From: Sphingomonas mali NBRC 15500
GTDB lineage: Bacteria; Pseudomonadota; Alphaproteobacteria; Sphingomonadales; Sphingomonadaceae
DNA length: 64,000 nucleotides
Direction of reading: 5' to 3'
Assembly (NCBI RefSeq): GCF_001598415.1
Contig: NZ_BCYX01000001.1
Coordinates: forward strand, 248,001-312,000
Below are positions 1 through 7,684 of this stretch, one piece after another (positions within the stretch are counted from its first letter, which is position 1; every line of letters starts with the position of its first letter). Under the pieces are notes generated by a model that saw only the letters and a program-made list of their open reading frames with translations, searched no databases and was not told the DNA's origin. The translations under genes and the position numbers were made by a program.

Positions 1-151
1 ACCTGGGCGCGGTCAGCCATAGAATCCCCGCAATCGCCACCGCGAGCGCAACCAGCCCCATGACCAACGCGCTGCGCGGTACCGCGAAACGCTTCTTCGC
101 AGGAAGTTCGGACGCCGTCGCGGCGTCAGTCGAACTGAAGGGAGCATTCAT
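1..151 (-). CDS. HlyD/EmrA-type membrane fusion protein, N-terminus only
   Basis: Only the first 50 codons lie in the window; the gene runs off the left edge. They read MNAPFSSTDAATASELPAKK, then a short basic stretch and one hydrophobic segment at about residues 29-47. This is the cytoplasmic tail plus single anchor typical of HlyD/EmrA periplasmic adaptors. The start ATG overlaps the stop of the upstream thioesterase as ATGA, so translation is probably coupled. The assignment rests on this short topology and on the divergent EmrB-type MFS pump, its usual partner; the adaptor body cannot be seen. Inferred role: links the inner-membrane pump to an outer-membrane channel for drug or solute efflux. 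Confidence 0.65.
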   Translation of the reverse strand, partial: MNAPFSSTDAATASELPAKKRFAVPRSALVMGLVALAVAIAGILWLTAPR

Positions 152-588
152 TTGGCAAGCACCAGCAAGGTCGACGTCGCGGTCGCCATCACGCGACCAT
201 CGGCGTCGCGGATATCGGCCTCGGCAAAGGCGACACGGCGGCCGATATTGACCACCCTGCCCTCCGCGCGAACCGGCCCCGTTCTGTCGTTCATGCCGCG
301 CAGATACGACACCTTGAGCTCGAGCGTGGTGAACCCCTGATCGGGCTTCAGCATCGAATGCACCGCGATCCCGCAGGCCGAATCGAGCAAGGTCGCGGCA
401 TATCCGCCATGGACCCCGCCCATCGGATTGTAATGGCGCTCGTCGGGCGTTCCTTCGAACACCGCACGCCCGCGCTCGACCTCGACCAGCGAGAAATCCA
501 GCGTCCGTCCGATCGGTGGCTGGGCGCCACGCGCGAGCAAGTCGCGAACCTGCTGGAGACCGTCAGGCGCGTCGATCACCTCACTCAT
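148..588 (-). CDS. PaaI-family hotdog thioesterase
   Basis: The 146-residue protein has the size and layout of PaaI/YbgC hotdog acyl-CoA thioesterases. The segment HYNPMGGVHGGYAATLLDSA (about residues 52-71) matches the N-P-x-G-x-x-H-G-G-x-x-A-x-L-x-D-x-A signature that forms the catalytic helix and oxyanion site. Expected activity is cytoplasmic hydrolysis of acyl- or aryl-CoA thioesters; the substrate cannot be read from sequence. Its ATG overlaps the stop of the TetR gene by one base (TAATG), and its stop overlaps the HlyD start, so the three genes form one coupled operon. A thioesterase in an efflux operon suggests that acyl or aromatic acids are relevant substrates or inducers. Confidence 0.85.
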   Translation of the reverse strand: MSEVIDAPDGLQQVRDLLARGAQPPIGRTLDFSLVEVERGRAVFEGTPDERHYNPMGGVHGGYAATLLDSACGIAVHSMLKPDQGFTTLELKVSYLRGMNDRTGPVRAEGRVVNIGRRVAFAEADIRDADGRVMATATSTLLVLAK

Positions 589-1178
589 TACCGCTTCTCC
601 AAGCCATAACGCGCGACCAGCAAGGCGTGCGCATCCGTCAGGATCGCGTCCGACTGCGCCGGATCGGCTACCGCCCGCGACAGCGCCACCGCGCCGACCA
701 TCTGCGCCAGCATCGCTGATCCTTCGGCATGCGGATCGGCGATACCGATGCCGGCCAGAGCCTTGGCCAGCCGCATGGTCAGCGCTTCCACACCCTTGCC
801 GAAGCGCTCGCGCTGCTGCTCGCCCGACCGCGCCAGATCACCCGACAAGGTGGGGAGCGGGCAGCCACGCTCGCGCCGGTCGCGATGTGCCGGGCTGAGG
901 TAGAAATCCACATAGGCTTTGAGCGCGGTGCGCGGGTCGTCGGTCTGCTCGATCGCGTCCGACCGCCCGCGCGCGTCGTCGAACATCGTGCCGATCGCGT
1001 CGGCGATCATCGCGTCCTTCGACTCGAAATGCGCATAGAAGCCACCATGCGTCAGCCCGGCGCGCGCCATCACACCCGCGACGGCAACGCCATCGGGACC
1101 CTTTGCCCGAATCTCCTGCGCAGCCTCTTTCAACACCCGGCGGCGCGTCTCGGCCTTATGTTCGTTCGAATAGCGCAC
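588..1178 (-). CDS. TetR-family repressor of the flanking efflux locus
   Basis: A 196-residue TetR/AcrR regulator. The N-terminal helix-turn-helix (about residues 8-55) contains IRAKGPDGVAVAGVMARAGL and then THGGFYAHFESK, the canonical recognition-helix region. The C-terminal part is the helical ligand domain. I chose the GTG at 1178 because AAGGAGG lies directly upstream. A longer reading from 1286 would run through the divergent MFS start and add a low-complexity leader. It is the first gene of an operon with the thioesterase and HlyD genes and probably represses itself and the divergent pump through the inverted repeat at 1192-1208. The inducer is unknown. Confidence 0.88.
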   Translation of the reverse strand: MRYSNEHKAETRRRVLKEAAQEIRAKGPDGVAVAGVMARAGLTHGGFYAHFESKDAMIADAIGTMFDDARGRSDAIEQTDDPRTALKAYVDFYLSPAHRDRRERGCPLPTLSGDLARSGEQQRERFGKGVEALTMRLAKALAGIGIADPHAEGSAMLAQMVGAVALSRAVADPAQSDAILTDAHALLVARYGLEKR

Positions 1179-1191
1179 TTGAACGCCTCCT

Positions 1192-1208
1192 TTATATGAC
1201 GCATATAA
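1192..1208. promoter_or_regulatory. Candidate TetR operator
   Basis: TTATATGACGCATATAA is a perfect inverted repeat with 7-bp arms and a 3-bp centre. It lies in the 56-bp gap between the divergent TetR (start 1178) and MFS (start 1235) genes, where a repressor could block both promoters. Its AT-richness stands out in GC-rich DNA, and part of it may also serve as a -10 element. Binding by the adjacent TetR is inferred. Confidence 0.6.
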
Positions 1209-1234
1209 TATAAACGCAGCCGGAGGCAAGTACG

Positions 1235-2848
1235 TTGGCGTCGATACCACTCTCCCCCCAGGGATCGGCGCGCGCTCCGGCTGCACCGTTCGATCTCGCT
1301 CGCCTGACCAACCGCCAGAAATATCTGATCTTCGGCGTGATGGCGTTCGGCCAGTTCATGGCGTTGATCGACATCCAGATTGTCGCCGCCTCGCTCAACG
1401 AAGTGCAGGCGGGGCTGTCAGCCGGGCCCGACGAGATCAGCTGGGTGCAGACCGCCTATCTGATGGCCGAACTGGTGATGATCCCGTTCTCGGCGTTTCT
1501 CGCCCAGGCATTGTCGACACGCTGGCTGTTCGCGCTGTCGGCCGGGCTGTTCACGATCTCGAGCATCTTCTGCGGCTTTGCCTGGAACATCGAATCGATG
1601 ATCGTGTCGCGTGCCGTCCAGGGGTTCGTCGGCGGCGCGATGATCCCGACCGTGTTTGCGACCGGCTATGTTCTGTTCACGGGCAAGCAGCGTGCGATGA
1701 TCCCGGCGATCCTCGGCATGGTGTCGGTGCTCGCGCCGACCCTGGGCCCGACCGTCGGCGGCTGGATCACCGATGCGATGGGGTGGCGCTGGGTGTTCTT
1801 CATCAACGTCGCGCCGGGCGTGATGGTGACGGCGCTGACGCTGGTTTTGATCCGCGTCGATACCCCCAACCTTTCCATGCTCAAGCGGATCGACTGGGTC
1901 CACCTCGCCTCGATGGCGGTGGCGCTGGCGGGTCTCGAATATGTGCTGGAGGAAGGACCCAAGAATGAGTGGTTCACCGACATCCGCATCCAGATCGGCG
2001 CCTGGCTGTCGATCGTCGCGTTCGTCCTGTTTCTCGAACGATCGTTCCGGTCGAGGGGACCGATCGTCAAGCTGACGCCGTTCCGCAAACCGACTTTCGT
2101 CTTCGCCTGCGCCTTCAACCTGGTGATCGGCTTCGGCCTCTATGCCGGCACCTATCTGATCCCGCTCTTCCTCGGCCGGGTGCGCGGATACAATGCGTCG
2201 GAGATCGGCAGCACGGTCGTCATTGCCGGCTGCGCGCAATTGCTCGGCGTGCCGATCGCCGCCAGCCTGTCGCAGCGGGTCGACCAGCGCATCGTCATCA
2301 CCTTCGGCCTGGCCCTTTTCGCCGCGGGGTTATGGCTGTTCTCGGCGATGACACCGGACTGGGGCTTTGCCGCGCTGTTCTGGCCGCAAGTGGTGCGCAG
2401 CTTCGCAGTGATGCTGTGCATCGTCCCCTCGGTCGGCCTCGCGCTCGGCAATTTCGAGGGGCCGGAATTGCGCTACGCGTCCAGCCTATTCAATCTCATG
2501 CGCAATGCCGGCGGCGCGGTCGGCATTGCCCTGGCCAATACCTGGCTGGCCGACAATACGCGGCTCCACGCGCTACGGTTGAGCGAGGCACTGGGCCAGT
2601 CGGCAAAGACCGCCAACGACACGGCGGCGGCGCTGGCGCGCGAACTAAGCGCGGTCACGCCTGATCCCGCACAAGCGCTGCTGATGGCGCAAGGATTGAT
2701 GGGCCGGATCGTCGGGCGCGAGGCACTCACTCTGGCGTTCGACGACGTCTTCCGCCTGATGGCCTATCTGTTCCTCGCGGCTTTGGTGATGGTCCCGTTC
2801 TGCCGGCCACCGCGCGTCGGCGCGGCGCCGCCGCCGGATGCGCATTGA
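1235..2848 (+). CDS. EmrB/QacA-type MFS efflux transporter (DHA2 family)
   Basis: The 537-residue protein is almost entirely hydrophobic helices, with a length and pattern fitting the 14-segment DHA2 drug:proton antiporters. It begins LTNRQKYLIFGVMAFGQFMALIDIQIVAASL (split across TM1; the D-x-x-I/T-V-A motif is typical) and has WVQTAYLMAELVMIPFSAFL in TM2. Motif C is visible as PTLGPTVGGWITDAMGWRWV. The start is TTG at 1235, preceded by GGAGG eight bases upstream. The gene diverges from TetR-thioesterase-HlyD, and the adaptor plus pump would form an EmrAB-like tripartite exporter. The exported compound is unknown. Confidence 0.88.
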   Translation: MASIPLSPQGSARAPAAPFDLARLTNRQKYLIFGVMAFGQFMALIDIQIVAASLNEVQAGLSAGPDEISWVQTAYLMAELVMIPFSAFLAQALSTRWLFALSAGLFTISSIFCGFAWNIESMIVSRAVQGFVGGAMIPTVFATGYVLFTGKQRAMIPAILGMVSVLAPTLGPTVGGWITDAMGWRWVFFINVAPGVMVTALTLVLIRVDTPNLSMLKRIDWVHLASMAVALAGLEYVLEEGPKNEWFTDIRIQIGAWLSIVAFVLFLERSFRSRGPIVKLTPFRKPTFVFACAFNLVIGFGLYAGTYLIPLFLGRVRGYNASEIGSTVVIAGCAQLLGVPIAASLSQRVDQRIVITFGLALFAAGLWLFSAMTPDWGFAALFWPQVVRSFAVMLCIVPSVGLALGNFEGPELRYASSLFNLMRNAGGAVGIALANTWLADNTRLHALRLSEALGQSAKTANDTAAALARELSAVTPDPAQALLMAQGLMGRIVGREALTLAFDDVFRLMAYLFLAALVMVPFCRPPRVGAAPPPDAH

Positions 2849-2851
2849 GGG

Positions 2852-5800
2852 TCAGGGCGTCACGCCGTAGCTGGCATAGGTCTCGCCGATCAGCTTGCTG
2901 AGCGCGGTTGCGGCGGCGAGGTCCGCCTTGGCCCCCGCAGCATCGCCCAAGCGCTTGCGCGCCATGCCTCGGACATAGAGACTGCCGGCCTGCTTGGGTG
3001 CCAGCGATAACGCATCATCCATGTCCTTGACCGCCGCTGCCCATTCGCCGCGTTGAAAATGCACCAGACCACGACTGTCGAGATTTGCCGGCGACCGTTT
3101 GGCAGTAACCGACTTGTCGCATTGCGCGAGCGCCGTATCGAGATCGAGCTTTAGCGTCGCTCGGGTCCAGCAAGCATTGTTGAGCGCCATCCAATCGCCT
3201 GGGTTCTTGACCAGTTCCTTATCGATCAGAGGGAATAATGTCTTGCCGTTGCCCGCCACGGCCTCGACCATCGCACGTCGTGGCGCGATGCCTTCGGCCG
3301 CCGGATCGGCGGCGATCTCCTTGTCATAGGCGGCGAGGATCGCCGTCTTCGCCACCGGATCGGCAACCATCTTGCGCAACACGGCCAGCGGCACGTCGCG
3401 GTCCGGCTCGGTCTTGATCTGACCCAGCACGTCCTCGAGCTGATCCTTGGCGGCTGGGCGCAAATTCCATCGCAGGCGTACATTATAGGCGTCACCACTC
3501 GGCTCGATCGCGATCGACTTCGTCGATTCAGCGAGCGCCTCGTCGCGCTGTCCCATCACCGCCAGGATGTTGGCGAGTAGCACATGCGCCGTCGCATCGT
3601 CAGGCTTGAGCTTCACTAGCTCACGGGCATCTGCCAGCGCCTCATCGCGCTTGAGCAGGGAGGAATAGATCCGCACCCTAGCCGTTCGCGCGTAAACATT
3701 GCCGGGCTCCTTGCCGATCGCCACGCCGAGATCAGCCAGCGCAGCATCATGCTGCCCGGCTGCATCCCGGGCTTCCGCCCGCTCGACATAGGATTCGACC
3801 TTGTCGGGAAACAGCAACACCATGCGATCATAGAGGATCAGCGCATCGTCGAAGCGCCCCTGTTGCCGCAGCACCACCGCCTTGCCGATAATCGCCATCG
3901 GAAACCGACTATCGACCGCCAATGCCTGATCGAACGCCGCCGAGGCGTCATCGGTCCGACCCAGCCGCAGCAGTGACTGTCCACGACTGGCCAGGACTTG
4001 CACACTCTTGTCGCCGCGCGCGATCCGCGCATCCAGCAGCTTGAGCGCCTCGTCGTTCTTACCCGCCGTCCAGAATTGGGAGACATGTTTCAGGTCGGCG
4101 TCTGCCTGGTCGGTCCCAGGCGCATCCGGCTTCGCTCCCGACTTAGCCGCGATCACTGCTCCCGCGGGTGCGCGAACGAAGACGCGCTTCTTCCACAATT
4201 CATCAACCTGATCGTCGGCCGCCTTGGCATCGGCATAGCTGATCTCGGCGGCCTTGTTGCGCGTCATCGTCGCCAGTTCGAACCGCTCGCCTTTCAGCGC
4301 GACGGTGCGGACATAATGAACGCCGCCAATGGTGGAATCGACCGCTTCGCCGTCGAGCGAGAATCCCTTGCCGCCATCAGGCAGCAGGATGGTCTGGCGA
4401 TAGCCACTGTAATCGTCGTCGACCTCGACCGGCGCGGCGTCGGGATTCTTGTCGCGCTTGGACTTCAGATACCGTCCGACCCTGGCATTATCGGCTTCAT
4501 AGCTCTTGCGGCCGTAATCCTCACCCGACCAGTCCATTTCCGCTGTACCGGTAAAGCTGAGCGTGACGTCGCCGGTCGCCTCATCGATCTTGGACCCCAC
4601 ATTCGAGACGGTCACGAAGTCGAAACGCCCCGTCCACATCTTGCGCAATACGGTCTCACGATCGCTTGCCGCCAGCATCGACAGCATCGTCCGGGTCCGG
4701 CTGGCCAATTCGCCGCGGTAGATCACCGTTCCGCTCGCCTTTGCAGGCTTGTCGAGGCCGGCGCGGGCATCGAGATCGAACGTCACCTCGCTTTGCGGCA
4801 CGGCCGGCGGGGCGGGCGTCAGCGCAACCAGCTTCGGCATCTGGGCCTCAAGCGGCAGTGCCCATTTGAATTCCGGTATGGCGATCCGATCGATGTTACC
4901 GTCGCCAAAGCGCGTGCCGTCGAGCCAATAGACCTTGCCGTCGATCGCCGCGCGCACGATCACGTGATTGAACCGTCCGGGCATCGGCAGCGCGGCATCG
5001 ACCCCATCGCCATCGGTCGCCGAAACCAGTGCGGGATCGGCGGTAATGCCGAGCGCGTGCAGCATCGACAGCAACAGGACGGTCTTGCCCTTGCAATCGC
5101 CGCTACGCCCGCTCCAGACCGCGTCGGCAGCCTCAGGTTTATACGCCCCAAGCCCATCGACACGCGCCAGATAGCGCACCTGCGATTGCACGGTCCGCAA
5201 CGCCTCGGTCGCGCGAATCTTGGGATCATTTGACATGGCCGCGATCCGCTTCACCTCGGCCATGATGGGGGAATCGGGTGCGATGGTCGCTGCCGTCTCG
5301 AACAATGGCCGCATCAGCCCGGCGACCGCATCCCAACTGGCAAAGTCGGAGAATTGCACCATCGCCCTCCTGCTATAGCGATCGGGCGCGCTCGCCGGCA
5401 CCTCGGGCTTTTTCCAATCGTCGCGCGTCAACGTGGCGATCTGGAACCCGCCGGCCTTGGTCAGCACCGGCGCCGGCGCTAGCGGCCCGGCCATCCAGCG
5501 CACCGCGCGGCCAATCGGCCAGCTTACCTTGACCGTCAGGCGATCGCTCGACGGCAGCACGTCGAGCGGTATCGCCGTTTCGGCATGTCCCGCCAGCACC
5601 GGATTGCTCATGTCGGTGGTATAAGCGAGTTCGATCTCATCGCCGACGCGAAGGTCGGGTACTTGCAGCACCGCGGTCAGCATGCCGTTGATCATCGCCG
5701 ATTCGAGCTGACTTTCGCGCCGCAGGATCTGGAACCCCTTGCCGTCCTTCATCACGTCGATCGTCTCCGCGCCGCGGCGGATCAGAACGCGATTGACGGT

Positions 5801-6091
5801 CATCTTGCCGATTGTCGGCTGCCAGATGACGTAGATCGTACCCGCCATCTGCAGACCCTCGGGTGTATTGACCCGCATGATCTGGCGGGTGACCTGATGC
5901 GTGCCGCTATCGTCGTAACGAAGCTGCATCGCCATCAGGCGCACCGTGATTGCGCCGTCGAACGTGCGCGGCGCCGGCTCGGCAACGTCGGTCGCCCAGC
6001 CAGGCTGCTCGCCGAAATGCAACACATCGTCGGCATGTGCCTGCCCAATGCTCAGCATCGCACATGCGGCGATCAGCAACGCCCGGATCAT
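2852..6091 (-). CDS. DUF3857 / transglutaminase-like / TPR protein, secreted
   Basis: A 1079-residue protein with a signal peptide (MIRALLIAACAMLSIGQAHA). A DUF3857 domain follows at about residues 45-230, then a transglutaminase-like domain at about 270-420, and C-terminal tetratricopeptide repeats from about 670 to 1050. A papain-type triad can be read: Cys333 in GDCKGK, His376 in FNHVIV and Asp391 in WLDGT. The fold therefore looks catalytically competent, perhaps as a periplasmic peptidase or amide-transfer enzyme, but no substrate is known for this architecture. It stands alone, convergent with the MFS gene (3-bp gap) and separated by about 100 bp from the thiolase-like gene. It is common in proteobacteria; the function is undetermined. 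Confidence 0.85.
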   Translation of the reverse strand: MIRALLIAACAMLSIGQAHADDVLHFGEQPGWATDVAEPAPRTFDGAITVRLMAMQLRYDDSGTHQVTRQIMRVNTPEGLQMAGTIYVIWQPTIGKMTVNRVLIRRGAETIDVMKDGKGFQILRRESQLESAMINGMLTAVLQVPDLRVGDEIELAYTTDMSNPVLAGHAETAIPLDVLPSSDRLTVKVSWPIGRAVRWMAGPLAPAPVLTKAGGFQIATLTRDDWKKPEVPASAPDRYSRRAMVQFSDFASWDAVAGLMRPLFETAATIAPDSPIMAEVKRIAAMSNDPKIRATEALRTVQSQVRYLARVDGLGAYKPEAADAVWSGRSGDCKGKTVLLLSMLHALGITADPALVSATDGDGVDAALPMPGRFNHVIVRAAIDGKVYWLDGTRFGDGNIDRIAIPEFKWALPLEAQMPKLVALTPAPPAVPQSEVTFDLDARAGLDKPAKASGTVIYRGELASRTRTMLSMLAASDRETVLRKMWTGRFDFVTVSNVGSKIDEATGDVTLSFTGTAEMDWSGEDYGRKSYEADNARVGRYLKSKRDKNPDAAPVEVDDDYSGYRQTILLPDGGKGFSLDGEAVDSTIGGVHYVRTVALKGERFELATMTRNKAAEISYADAKAADDQVDELWKKRVFVRAPAGAVIAAKSGAKPDAPGTDQADADLKHVSQFWTAGKNDEALKLLDARIARGDKSVQVLASRGQSLLRLGRTDDASAAFDQALAVDSRFPMAIIGKAVVLRQQGRFDDALILYDRMVLLFPDKVESYVERAEARDAAGQHDAALADLGVAIGKEPGNVYARTARVRIYSSLLKRDEALADARELVKLKPDDATAHVLLANILAVMGQRDEALAESTKSIAIEPSGDAYNVRLRWNLRPAAKDQLEDVLGQIKTEPDRDVPLAVLRKMVADPVAKTAILAAYDKEIAADPAAEGIAPRRAMVEAVAGNGKTLFPLIDKELVKNPGDWMALNNACWTRATLKLDLDTALAQCDKSVTAKRSPANLDSRGLVHFQRGEWAAAVKDMDDALSLAPKQAGSLYVRGMARKRLGDAAGAKADLAAATALSKLIGETYASYGVTP

Positions 6092-6189
6092 GATCTTGCG
6101 CCCCCGAAAACAACCCCTTCAACAGGATAGCTTAGACCGGTCGCGGGCAAAGACAATCGCCCGATTAGATCGGGAATGGACCGATTGCG

Positions 6190-7680
6190 TCAGGCGATCG
6201 CCCAGCGCGGCACGTCCCCGGCCGCGATCGTTCCGTTGCGCCCAACCGGATACCGATCTCGATCGACGATCGCCGCCAGCGTCGCCCGGTCGTCGGGCGC
6301 AACCGCCGCCATCGTTCGCGCGCCGTCCTCGGTCCGCAGGATGACGACGCCGTGGTCGACCGTCCCGTCGCGGCGATAGAGGACCGTCGCGGTCTCGAGC
6401 GTTGCGGTGCCGTCGGCAGGCATCACGGTCGGCGGAACCGGGCCGCGCCGCTTTTCGGCATCGCCGGCAACCGAATAGTCCTGATCGAGCGCACGGTGGG
6501 ATCGTGCGGAGCTCAGCACCAACGCGTGGTGCTTGGTGACGAACTCGCCCTGCCCATAGAGCAAACCCGTCCCTGCAACGGACCGCAGCCGCCGCACCAT
6601 CGCTGCGGTTGCGTGGAGCATATAGTCGTTAAGCGGCGCTCCGAAGAAGGTGAGCCCGCCCGTGACGGTCGGCGCCATGTCCGCCCCCAGACCCAATGTC
6701 CGCCGCGCCATTTTAGGCACGCAGGGAAAGCAGCTGTAGAGCTCGAGCGCATCGAATGGTCGCCCGTCGTTCAGGGCGCGCGCACGGGCCAGCACGGCAT
6801 CCTGCGCGGGGCTTGCCGTATAGCCGTCGCGGGCGAGGTAATCGCGCGGCTCGTCGGCCGCGGCGCCCCCAACCAGGTGGATCATCGTGCCCGGGTCGAT
6901 CCCGGCCGCCCGCGCGACAGCGAGGCTCGTCACGATCACCGCCGCGCCCTGATTGACCATCGGGTTGGCGACCATCAGCTTGGTATAGGGCCAGGCAATC
7001 AGCCTATTGTCGGGCGTCACACGCGCAATGTCGTCGGCAGTGTATCGGCGCCCGAGCCAACTCGACGGGTTCTCGGCCGCAACGGCCGCATATCTTGCCC
7101 ATGTTTCAGCCGATTCCACTTGCGCCGCGGCGGGCGTCTGGCCCCAGGCGTACGCGCTCGCCATCTCGTAGAACGGGTAAACACTGACCGGCATCGAGGC
7201 GCCCAGCGCGATCGCCAGCGGATGGAGATAGGTGCCCCGCTCGATCCGCGCCGGCGCGTCGTGAGCGAACGGCGGCCAGGGAAGGTCCTTGCCTTCCTTC
7301 TGCGCTCGCGCGGCGCTGTGCTGCGCTTCGCCGCCCGCGATCAATGCGACTTGCGCCTCGCCGCGTGCGATCGCCAACGCGGCTTCATGGACCAACTTGG
7401 TCGGCGTCTCGCCGCCGATCGGCGCATAGCTGGAGGAACGCGGCGCGATACCCAGCCGCCCCGCGAGCTCGGCGGGCGGATCGGCATACCGCCAGCTTAC
7501 CAGATTGACGACAGCCAGCCGGTCGACTTGGTGAAGCAAGCGGCCGCCAGCATCCTCGTTCGCCCGCCGCGCGGCGAGTGCCATCAGCCCGATCGGATCG
7601 AGCGCGTGGCTCAGCATCGCCGGACGATCGACCGCCTCGCCGCATCCGACGATGACGGGGGTGCGATCGTCCGGCGTCAT
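6190..7680 (-). CDS. Thiolase-like protein, type 1 (acetyl-CoA acetyltransferase family)
   Basis: A 496-residue thiolase-fold protein. LIAGGEAQHS corresponds to the conserved G-G-x-E-x-M-S motif of thiolases, but where the nucleophilic cysteine should be the sequence reads GGETPTKLVHEA. The usual NEAFA and C-terminal CxG motifs are also altered (ELYSCFPCVPK; KHHALVLS). The extra C-terminal beta-rich region, from about residue 415, matches the additional domain of TLP1 thiolase-like proteins. It probably binds acyl-CoA but may not perform ordinary thiolysis. I chose the start at 7680, four bases after the M13 peptidase stop. An upstream extension would overlap the peptidase. It appears to be co-transcribed with that peptidase. 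Confidence 0.8.
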   Translation of the reverse strand: MTPDDRTPVIVGCGEAVDRPAMLSHALDPIGLMALAARRANEDAGGRLLHQVDRLAVVNLVSWRYADPPAELAGRLGIAPRSSSYAPIGGETPTKLVHEAALAIARGEAQVALIAGGEAQHSAARAQKEGKDLPWPPFAHDAPARIERGTYLHPLAIALGASMPVSVYPFYEMASAYAWGQTPAAAQVESAETWARYAAVAAENPSSWLGRRYTADDIARVTPDNRLIAWPYTKLMVANPMVNQGAAVIVTSLAVARAAGIDPGTMIHLVGGAAADEPRDYLARDGYTASPAQDAVLARARALNDGRPFDALELYSCFPCVPKMARRTLGLGADMAPTVTGGLTFFGAPLNDYMLHATAAMVRRLRSVAGTGLLYGQGEFVTKHHALVLSSARSHRALDQDYSVAGDAEKRRGPVPPTVMPADGTATLETATVLYRRDGTVDHGVVILRTEDGARTMAAVAPDDRATLAAIVDRDRYPVGRNGTIAAGDVPRWAIA

Positions 7681-7684
7681 GCCG

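Noticed and set aside
3998..5233. Plus-strand frame opposite the DUF3857 gene
   Set aside because: Low-complexity, Arg-rich translation without a start signal; it is the shadow of the real gene.
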